In this document: positions 33,504 through 45,500 of the stretch, in pieces
How the letters are laid out: each line of letters opens with the position of its first letter
Numbering within the stretch: the first letter of the stretch is position 1
Assembly (NCBI GenBank): GCA_963669155.1
Contig: OZ022597.1
Span: 10,682,811-10,746,810, forward strand
Reading direction: 5' to 3'
Source of the DNA: Arbacia lixula
Taxonomy: Eukaryota; Echinodermata; Echinoidea; Arbacioida; Arbaciidae
Length of the DNA: 64,000 bases
Position numbers and translations under genes: made by a program
The notes under the pieces: generated by a model
Told to the model about the DNA's origin: nothing
What the model saw: only the letters and a program-made list of their open reading frames with translations
The model's database searches: none

Positions 33504-36500
33504 CTGACAGAGGGAGATGGTCACATGATCGTTAGGCTTACGTTTAATTCGTTGTGCGCCCTTGGTGCATTATGGCATATATCAAATATAATGATGAAAA
33601 ATCTCATACACCTGTAACTTATCTTGCACACAAAGGGTTGAGTCAAATTAAGCATGGAAATATTTTCAGAATTTTAAAAGCCTTCAGAGTTTGAATCACT
33701 TTGCATGATTAATTGTATAATTATCATCATTATCATTTGGTTTAAAACCATGATAACTAAAGCTAAAAATAGTCTTGTGTAAGTATTATGAAATATAACA
33801 AAAATATCTCTCCTCTTTTCACTCTTTCTTTTCCTTTCTTCACCCCATCAGTGGGTCAATCATCCAAAAGAATACAACCACAAGGTGTTACTGAAAGTTG
33901 TCCTACTTTTTAAATAGTATTCATTAGTACATTCTCACCATGGAAAGATTCAAAGAACATTTTAGTGTTGGCTAAAAATGCATTTGTCTAAGATCCTCAT
34001 AATAATTCTCTTCAGCATGATTTCATTGTCAGCTCAAAATACACTGGTATTTGATGCTTTTACTTTGTAAATTTCTTTGCAATTTAGCCTTACGGCTACA
34101 AATTTGAATACAACACCTTGAATTAAAATACAATTTGGTGAATGAGCTGAATGAATTAAGCCTGAACTTGGCAGTGAGAAAGTTAACAGTGCTCACCCTC
34201 CCTACTCATGCTGAGCTCTTCTGGAATGGCTTGGTCTCCCAGATGAGAATCCTCCGCATCCATGACAACGTCATCATGTAGCTCATACTTTTCACCCGCA
34301 CGGTTCTCTGAGGGATGCGCCAACTCGGCATTATACTTCATGATGTCCCATCGCTCCTCTGTGCTAAAACGCGTCCAGAAGGTCAGCCTATACAGCTGCC
34401 AAAGACAGAAAAACATGTATTACCTAAGCCATCCATTGCTGGGCCTTGGAATATCCCATTGGTTTACTACACATCTTTAAGCCATTAGTAATGAGAGAGT
34501 TGAACAATGGCCCAAATTCTGAACAGAGGTTTAACGCAAACAGTGTCCTAAACCTGGACTAACTTCATGGGACGCCAAGTAAAACATCATGAAACATTTT
34601 TATTGATTAAATATATTTGATTTTGTCCTCAAAACACTATGGTATATTGAATTTATCCATATATTAAATAACAGTGAATAATTGAAATCACCCGCTGCTT
34701 GAATTCTCTTGATGATCAATAATTTTGTGATGGCATCACCTGATTTATTTTTGCGCCCTATAAAGTTAGTCCAGCTAGGTTTCGTACATTGTTTGCGTTA
34801 AACCTGTTCTGAATTCAGCCTTTATGCGCCACTAAAACATTCAGCATCTGTATCACACAAAACATCTGAAGTATTGCACAAAGCTGATAATTAAAATCAC
34901 CTACTGTTTGATGTGCTACATTCACATTTTTTTTACAGAGGTAGATTTTGTCTGGCGCTATGATGGTCAAACTCACATATTGCTTTGGGATGGGCTTGGT
35001 GAGAAGACTGATGCTGATGACACAGATGATGGTCCAGAGGTAGAGGAAAAGCGCAAAGTACATGTAGTGTATGAGGAGTCCCTGAACAGCGATGGGGCGG
35101 GGGTCTGGTACACCACAGCCATGTGAAGGGTAGACAAAGTCCAGCACCATGCGGATCATCCCCACCAGGAAGGCACAAGTCAGCCCCCAGAAGGCTCCAA
35201 TCTCAGTTATACGTTCCCAGAAGATGGCCACGGTGAACAGACCTGATCATTAATGGATCAATAGATTTATTGGTTATTCCTAGACTGCACTCATCTCAGT
35301 TATACACACCCAATGGTAGTACCCATTAACAGACCTGATCATTAATGGATCAATAGATTTATTGGTTATTCCTAGACTGCACTCATCTCAGTTATACGCT
35401 GCCAGAAGATGGCCACCGTGAAGAGACCTGATCATTAATGGATCAATAGATTAATTGGTCATTCCTAGACCGCACCCATCTCAGTTATACGTTCCCAGAG
35501 GACGGCCACCATGAACAGACCTGATCATTAATGGATCAATAGATTGATCGGTTATTCCTAGACCACACCCATCTCAGTTATACACACCCAATGGTAGTAA
35601 CCATTAACATGCCTAATCATTAATGGATCAATAGATTGATCGGTTATTCCTAGACCACACCCATCTCAGTTATACACACCCAATGGTAGTAACCATTAAC
35701 AGACCTAATCATTAATGGATCGATAGATTTATTGGTTATTCTTAGACCGCACCCATCTCAGTTATACGTTCCCAGAGGACGGCCACCATGAACAGACCTG
35801 ATCATTAATGGATCAATAGATTGATCGGTTATTCCTAGACCGCACTCATCTCAGCTATACACACCCAATGGTAGTAACCATTAACAGACCTAATCATTAA
35901 TGGATCGATAGACTGATGGGTTATTACTAGACCGCACCCATCTCAGTTATACGCACCCCATGGTAGTAACCATTAACAGACCTAATCATTAATGGATCGA
36001 TAGACTAATGGGGTATTCCCAGACAGACCCATCTCAGTTATACGCGCCCTGATGAGCTGTTTGCTGCATAGGGGTGTTAAGTTTTCTAGCTGTCACTAAC
36101 AATATAATCTTTATCAATCTCATGTGTTGTTAATTTTTTTCGAAGCGGCGCTGTCCGCCTGCTCCCTTGGTGGTCCAAACCATGACTTGCTCACCTGCAA
36201 TGGCCGGAGCAAGGTAGGCAGTGATTTGCTGGATGTAGTTTGTTGCATAGGGGTGTTAGGTTTTCTAGCTGTCACTAATAATATAATCTTCATCAATCTC
36301 ATGTGTTGTTATTTTTTTTTCGAAGGGGCGCTGTCCACCTGCTCCCTTGGTGGTCCAAACCATGACTTGAAACAACCATGACTTGCTCACCTGCAATGGC
36401 CGGAGCAAGGTAGGCAGTGATTTGCTGGATGTAGTGGAAGAGCTGACCGCCTTGGCCGGTCATCACAATGGGCACCCACAGCACGCTGATCCCCACCAGC

Positions 36501-39500
36501 ACCACCACAAACACTCTGCAACGAAGGGCAGAAAGGGGGATCAGCAAAACCCAGACCAGAAGTCACATCATTTGGTGGTCCTTAAACTTAAAAGAGCCGG
36601 GGCGGAGAAATCCCCCTACACCCCCCCCCCCCTCCTCCACCCCCTATGAATGTAGCAGTGGAACATTAACCACTAATGAGAATCGAGACACTCATGCATG
36701 AAGATGACATCAATACAAATAAACATGTACTCTTGAAATTGATTTACTGCAAATCAAAGTATTTTGGGAAGTATGGAATTTGATATCAATTGTAGGCATA
36801 ATTAACAATATAAAAAATGCTCAATTGGTGCTTTATTATAATATTACACACTTCTAAAGTAAGGACAGAGGACAGTTTCTTTCATTGATATCTAAATATT
36901 TGTGAATTTCTAAATAATTTCTTGTGTTTTTCAGAGTTTCTTTCTTCCAACAAGTGTGGAACAATAATGCTTCATACAAGCTGATAATATTTTATCAATT
37001 TTACCAATTTAATCCATTTTCTATAATCCTAGAGATAATATATTGACATATCCAGACAATTCTTGTTTTGTGGAAATGCATGAGTACATACAGTAATGTT
37101 GCATAACATTGCATTGATAAGCAGATGTCATTTAAAACTTGTTGAGCAATACCAATACAAGGCAATTAGACACGAAAATCAAGGGCGCAAATGTTTTATC
37201 CTGTGAAATCAATGTAATGAACATTTAGGGGAAGGGCAGTTTCATTGAGATGGTCTTTCAGTTAACCACAGGTAGTCAACAATCTTTCGTCAGTTGTCTC
37301 GGGTCATTGCAAGTAACACTGACATGAAGTTTGTGGCAATAATTTTTGATGGCACGATTACATATAACAAAAGATGTATCACATCCAGCACAAGATGAAG
37401 TCATTTTTGTCATGTTGTGATATGTACCATGTTCTTAAAGACAGCCCATCCCTTTTTCAGATCATGCCAAAACCATCGAAACATTGGTAAAACATATAGA
37501 GAAGTGTTAGAAAGCTGTATATTCATAATTTGAAACTGATAGGTAGTGTAAAATTCAAATAATGCACGAAAACAACGTCTGATTAATAGTCTTTTCCTCA
37601 GGCTCTTAGCAGTTTATGTTGAAATATCTGCTTTATTGATTAATCTGTTTATTAAAAAAAATGTTCTATAGAAGGAATCATCTCCAAAGTTTTGTAATTA
37701 CTCATAAAATTAGGATTTCACACATGCATAATAACCACATAGATACTGTAAGAAAGACTAATACTTTTTTCGTAGTAGGAAAAATGTTGGTTTGAAATTT
37801 AACGGCTGAAATTTTTACATATACAGAGAGCTTCAACATGCTATATCCTTACAAATGGTCTTGAATCACACTTTCTTCAATTTACGATCGTAATAGACGA
37901 TTTCAAATTTTAAGCTTGCAAAAGGGATGGACAATCTTTAATGATGTTTCACAGTGTATTGAAGATAAAATGATCACTATATCTCCAAATTTACAACAAA
38001 ATCACACCTCTGTTCTTCAACTTGACACAACCCTACTCAAAATTGTATGTTTTTGAAGTGATGTCAATTGATAATGGAAAATATATCCCATTTTGCAAAA
38101 CAAAGTCAGAGTAAAAGAAAATAATGTTGCCAAGTTGAGAGCTAAATAGTGCTTGCTTTTGCTCTAAAAAGGGCTAGGTTCTTGTAGGTCCATACCTGCC
38201 AACAATCATGAGCTCTAGCTCGTACTTCCTCCTTTCTTGCCTCTCTAGACCCACGAGCACCTCATCACTCGGGAACTTCCGTATATGGCGCCAGATATCC
38301 ATGGTGAAGATTGTTGAGCCGCTGTTAAAGATGGATGTAAGTGAGCTCATGAGGGCGCTAAGCATGACGGCCAGCATCAGTCCACGCACACCTGCAAACA
38401 AATTGAACAAGCCAGTTCGTAATTCTCCCTATCGCATATAGCCGATATCAAGCGATATCACCTCACGATACCGATATCTGATCGATTGCTCTTGGGATGT
38501 ATACTTCCGGTAAGAGCTGGTTGTCGGCAGAAAGTGACCAAGAAATCACTTTTTTTTTAGTGAAAATTTTGTGTAGGGTTGTGGTTAGGGTCAGGGTTAG
38601 GTTTAGAATAAGGTTTAGGGTTAGTGTTAAGGTCAGGGTTAGGTTTAGGGTTAATATTCATAAAATTAGTTGGATACCCTGGTCCCTTATTGTACGGGAT
38701 TGCCGAATGTTCGTGGACCGGAAGTTCATATCCCAAGAATTAAAGGTAAAAAAATTAGAGCGCCACACACGTTCAGATTCGGAGAGCTAAATGCGATAGG
38801 GAGAATTGTAATCTGCACATGAGCAGATTATTGCTGGCAGAAAATGACATCAGGTTAATGGCACTGTACTCAGAGCAAAATGGCATTTCATGAGATAGTA
38901 GACCACATTTCAATTTATTATCATGCAGATACGGGAACAGCTATTCAGCTCTGAGATAGTAGTGAGTGAACATTTTACATGTACTATGTGCACTTGTTTC
39001 TATTGTTGCTCCCAGTCAGCACTCTAGTATACAAATATATGCAGTCTCAAGAGAAGCCAGTGAACTCTATCTCCTACTCTATAGTAGACCACATTTCAAT
39101 TTATTATCATGCAGACACGGGAACAGCTATTCAGCTCTGAGATAGTAGTGAGTGATCATTTTACATGTACTACGTGCACTTGTTTCTATTGTTGCTCCAG
39201 GCACAATATAAAATGTCTTCAAATCAATCATCCAAGACAGTTTCATGAATAAATCTCAGTCAGCAGTCTAGTATACAAATATATGCAGTCTCGAGAGAAG
39301 CCATGAGGTGACTTTGATTGTAGGCCTACTATTCTCCGAGGGGGGCAGCCCCAAAGAAAATAGTGACAATCAAAGGCTTCAGAGACCACATGAGCTGGAA
39401 TGATACATCAGCACAGAACACATTTACTGCAATGTCTACATTCAAAAGACATGAACGGCTGAGGAGACCGTAAAAGACATACACACAATTTGTGGGGGGG

Positions 39501-42500
39501 GGGGATACAGATGTTTAGAGACCACAAGAGGTGGAATTGTACATCAGCAGGGAAACATTTACTGGATGCCTAAAGCTGGAAGATACGAAGGTCTGAGAAG
39601 AGCGTGAGAGGCATACAAACCTTTGGGGAGGACGTTCATGACGAGAAGCGGATAGGCCAGGTTTGAGCACCCATCCTTAGCTCCGCATATCTCCTCACAG
39701 TTGTCAGTACATGCAACAATATCTGTCAAAATTCATTTAGAACAGGAAATGAAATAGAAGTTATGGATACCTTCTTGCAGTTGCAAAATTGTGAAACTCT
39801 GCAGCAGTATACCCAAACAATAACGTGTGTGAAATCTCACATTCATACATGTAGCTGCATGAACTTTAAATGAAAAGTGAAATACTATCATTGTTTACAT
39901 TTGAAATAACCATAATGCAACGGTGAGAGTATAGGTCAATGCATCACTGTACAGTGCGGAAAGCTGTGACGTATTTTATTGCTTATTGCATTCCCCAGTA
40001 TCTGGGCTACAGGTTTTGGACGACTTGTCCAAACCCTATCGGTACTTAAAAATCTAGCGTTCACTATCATTCCACTTAGAGTCATTTACCAGTCCTACCA
40101 TTGGGAAGGACGTTTTCATGGTGTTTTAGTTTGCATTTTCGGTGTTTTTTACAAAATTTATATTTATTTCTTGACCTGCAAAAGGGCTACCTTATCTTTC
40201 AAACCCTGTTCTGACGGAGGGGGGGGGGGGGGGGTTATTTTGACCCCCCCCCCCCCCCCCCGTACAAAAATCAAGACTGACGCGCAACTGCTGAACATTG
40301 CAATACACCTGTTCAGGACTTCTTCGTTTGAAATGTCTCGCAATTTTGACACCAAATTTGAAAAAATCGGCCACTCCATTCAGAGGTTAGGCAACATTAT
40401 GTAATCGCATGTCAGACCAAAATCTGAGAAAAAAAAGAGATTTTACATAGGTTTGTGTACAAAATACTGCTGTTCCTAAACTGCTCTATATCACTGTCAA
40501 TTGCGCCTTCTTGGCCTTTTGGTTGATCATATTGGTCTTGAAATTTATCAAAATGAATATGTGAAGCAAACAAAGCATACAAATCTGGGCAATGCTGCAT
40601 AGAGGTTTTCACTTATAGAGGGTTCCCACGAGCAGCCACATTGGAGGACAAAACAATAAAAACCTGTGCATCAGACCATGAAAACAATGAGTTTCCATGG
40701 TGTGATGCACAGGTTTTTACTTTTTGTCCTCCAATATGGCTGCTCGTGGGAACCCTCTATTGTAACTTACCATCAATGGTAACTACTGATAGTAAGTTAC
40801 AATAATTGGACACCTATATGCAACATGGCCCAGATTTCTGACTGTTAATCCATTTACTATGGGACGCGGGCTTCAGAACCTTGTCAAAACAGGTTGACCT
40901 TCTCCACCGCCTCTTTTAGACAAAAGAACGGATTGGCCTTTGAACTTCCGTCTTTCTTATATCGGGTTCTGAAAGTTGAAAAGACCGAGAACCTACATGT
41001 ACCTGGGAAGAGGATCCGTGCTATCATACCGGGCATGACGATGAAGAAGAGCGGGGTGATCTTGCAGAGCCCAGCGAGGATAGTCCCGCCCTTCCCGTGA
41101 GACAGATTCTTGGCTGCGAGCGCCCTCTGTACAATCACCTGGCCGCGGGAGACGAGAGCAAGGATTAAAGGGAAGTTCATCCTGCCCTAATGAATAGAGC
41201 CCAGTACCACGCCGCTAATCCCCATTGTGCCCACCTCAAATCCGCCATGTGCCAAGTTCATTTTGAAGCCTATTTAGTTGCGCTTTATTTTCTGTGTAGG
41301 CATCTTCGAACCACTATATTTTGAAACCTTTACACTTTTACAGAAAAACTAGACCATAAAATATATCAGAAATTTTATCAGCTTTTTCATGATACAAACA
41401 ATGTATGGCAAAGTTACTTTGTTTATTTTAAACTAATAAGAAATGTCAAGTTGCACAGGATGAGGCACAAGATCAGTTTCTTGCGAGGGGGAGGCATATT
41501 AATGCTCTAAATTACTTGAGGAAAGCCAATCTGACAGATGGAGACAAACATGAGTGACCAAAAGCTGATTATCTGCTGCACTCAAAGCGATGAACAATGG
41601 CGTATGCGAATCATTCAGTAACAGTGCAATAAGCATCAACAATGACTGCTATCACGAACGCGAGTTGGCATGCACATGGCAGTGTAGCAGTGGCTCACTC
41701 GCGTATTCAAAGCAGCTAGCTTGTATAAAGCACCAAAACCATAGCGCGCATGAAGCACTATGGCAAGGACTCCACAAACCTGATCAATGGCCCAGTACCA
41801 GAGCGAGGCAGCCGTCTGGCTGAAGATGAAGCCCAGTCACGGCAGATCCGAGTAGACTGGGTTTTTTATATTTTGTGACGTCATGTGCAAGGTGCTCTCC
41901 CATATGTTACATGTATGTGGTGTATAATCACATACATTGCTCTTTTTCTGTTTTTGATGGAGGAATTTTGTTTTTTCAATGAGGTATATGTGACATGTTT
42001 TAATGCTTGTGTATCACATGCACAAGTAAACTGATGCATAGCCTTTTGAGAAAATGGACATAAAAAAAAATTGTACACAACATATGGGAGAGCATTTTGC
42101 ACGTGACATCACAAAATCAAAACATCTGAAAAGTCATAACTTTCTTATCCTTTGACAGTTTTTTCATCAAAACTTCACTGATATTTATCTTTCATGTTTC
42201 TGCTTTTATTGAAATCAACTAAATTCCAGGGTGGACTATACCTTTAAGGACTCCTACAAACCTGGTCAGTGGCCCAGTACCAGAGCGAGGCGGCCGTCTG
42301 GCCGAAGATGAAGCCCGGCCACGGCAGGTCCGAGTGGACCGGGTCTCGGAGCAGGTGGAAATAGTCTTCACGTGGGAGCCCACAAGAGTTGTTTGAGTAG
42401 AGGGTTTCATTGGGAATGGCCTGAGCATACAATGGCTCCAAGTTCTGATAGCCTCCAATAGTCCTGAAACCTGCAACGGGAAACTTCACGTCAATTCTAC

Positions 42501-45500
42501 ATCTGATTCAATATCTGCGCAAATACTTCCAGCATTGTCAGTGTAAAATATTTTCCAGATTAACACATTTAAAGTGGCTAATTATATATTTAAATATTTA
42601 CATGGAGTGTTACTCTAATGTTTTTATAACTTATTCCAATTCAATTCACAGAAACACAGGTATAATACCTGTAAATCAAATACCATTTAAGAGAGGTCAC
42701 AAGCTCACTCAAATCATCATCTATTATTTACCATGGTCCTTTAAAGTATGGAATTTATTCCAAAACACATTACAGGGTGGTGTTTCACCAAGCTGTTCGT
42801 AAGTTACAAATGACTTTAAGAGCGACTGGTGATCCCTTCTTGTGCTGAATGCGATACCACACTTTGTTAACTGAGAATCTGATTTAGCACAAGAAGGGAT
42901 CACCAGTCGTTCGTAAAGTCGTTCGTAACTTACGAACAGCTTAGTGAAACACCACCCAGGTCTGCTATTTTATAATTCATTCAAGCACTCAGTTAAAGAC
43001 AGCTTAATTAATAAAAACATGAACTAACATTATTACATTTCACATTATTTGGGTTGGGCTAATGATAAAAGTACAAAATATCATTGATCATTGCTATTAT
43101 TTTCATGTTTTCTCTACTTTTATCAAATCATTCAAGTGTACATGTAATCCTTTTGTTTACTTGAGTTGTTTTTGTTTGTTTTTTCATCTCCTGTTTGTAT
43201 TTTGTAAGTTACATGTTTAAAGGGCTAGCCGGCCCTCACAGATGCTTGCACCTTCTCGGTTAGCCCTCACATTTTATTGTCATTGCAGTTATTGTTTGTA
43301 TGTATGATTTGTTTTTCTTCTGCGAAATAAACTTGAATTGAATTGAATTGATTAATGTTCTCTCAACATAGATGTACATGTAAGTTGGAGGAACAGAAGG
43401 GTTCCCAGGGTCTACATATACAAAGGTTTTGGTAGCCTCCAATGATCCTAAGGAAAGCAAACTAGCAGACATTTAACGTCACTACTACATCTGATCTTAT
43501 TTCTGGAACTTCCTTGGAGAAATGTGGTTTGAGAAGTATTTTGCTAGTGTACCTGTCTCTGAAGGGCAGATTTGCACATAAAACATTGCATCCACTGGCA
43601 GCACCTTAAGTTCTGACTTTGATTTCTGAGAGCAAATTTTGACATCGGCCACGGAACATCGATTCTCCGTGAAATTTTGCATGGTAATAAGGAAAATGTT
43701 AAGAGCGCAGCTGCATATATTATTTTAGGAAAAAAATATCAAATTTTGCGTAAAATTATGATTTATGCAAGTTAGATGCATATTTTACAAATTTCTTTAT
43801 TAACATTTAAAAAAATGGCATGAAGGTCACAGCTTTCCCGATCAGAACTAGCTAGCTTTTTCGTCACATCGGGCTAATGAAGACGCACCTATTACTATGT
43901 GAACACTCACTCTCAATGCAGAGCCACATGGCTCCTATTAGCATGATGACAGCTTGCAGGGTGTCTGTGAAGATAACAGCAGCCAGGCCACCTGTCACTG
44001 TGTACAGGGCCGTGATCCCCAGCAGAGAGAATATGGCTACGTAGAGGTTCCAGCCCAATGCTTGCTGGATGAACAGCGCACCCGAGTAAAGGTCAACCTG
44101 CAGAGGCAACAGTTTATTAAAGGGCATCATTATTAATGCATAATGCTTCTAGCAGAAAAGAGCTTGTGGATTGACATGTGTGATGCATAATGGGCATTGC
44201 TGATTTTATTCAAGTATGAATTTATTATCTGGTACACCACACAATTTTGGATTCTGATTTGTCAAACACTGGATATCTCGTAACTCTCCATGATCCCTTC
44301 CCTTTAAAGGGCATATACTGTACTGGGAAGGCAAAAAAGCCTTCAAAATGTAATTGTTAGCAATCTTCTTGTCAATGGTCTTAAATTCATGTATTGTCTA
44401 TTTTACAAGCTTGCTGAAAGTTATTTGCCCTCAAATGATCTACATTTGGAGTAATGAGTGATTAAATCACAAATCCTCAAAATGTTCGGCCCGAACATTT
44501 TGAGGATTTAATCACTTATCATTAATAACTCCATATGTGGATCATTCGAGGGCAAATAACTTTCAGCAAGCTTCTAAAATAGACAATACATGAATTTAAG
44601 ACCATTGGCAAGAAGTTTGCTAACAATTACATTTTGAAGGCTTTTTTGCCTTCCCAGTACAGTATATGCCTTTAACCCATTACAGGCAGGAAAAGAGGTC
44701 CACAGTACTGCAGGAAGTGGTCTGCAGTTTGTAGACAGAATGTAGAAAGTGGTCTGCAGCTTGTAGAAAGTGTGTACAGAAACTGGTAAATACTTGATGA
44801 AAAATGTGGTCAGCAGTTTGTAAAAACTTGTGTTGCAAATGGTCAGCAGTTTGGAGAAATGTGCAGAAAGTAATCAACACTACATATAAAGTGGTCGGCA
44901 GTTTGTAGACAGAGTGTAAGTGGTCTGCAGCTTGTAGAAAGTGTGTACAGAAACTGGTAAATACTTGATGAAAAATGTGGTCAGCAGTTTGTAAAAACTT
45001 GTGTTGCAAATGGTCAGCAGTTTGGAGAAATGTGTAGAAAGTAATCAACACTACATATAAAGTGGTCAGCAGTTTGTAGACAGAGTGTAAGTGGTCTGCA
45101 GCTTGTAGAAAGTGTGTACAGAAACTGGTAAATACTTGATGGAAAATGTGGTCAGCAGTTTGTAAAAACTTGTTGCAAATGGTCAGCAGTTTGGAGAAAT
45201 GTGTAGAAAGTAATCAACACTACATATAAAGTGGTCTGCAGTTTGTAGACAGAGTGTATTGGTCTGCAGCTTGTAGAAAGTGTGTACAGAAACTGGCCAA
45301 TACTTTATATAAAATGTGTAAAAAATGTTCAGCACTATGTAGAAGGTTGTGTTGGAAATGGTCAGCAGTTTGGAGAAATGTGTAAAAAGTAGTCAACACT
45401 ACATATTAAGTGGTCAGCAGTTTGGTGAAACTGTGTAGACAGTAGTTAACACTACATGCATGTTTATTCAAAGTGTGTAGAAATGTGTAGAGAGTGTAGA

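Noticed and set aside
34908-35178. Antisense open frames opposite exon 11
   Set aside because: Shadow frames of the SLC5 coding exon on the other strand or in another frame.
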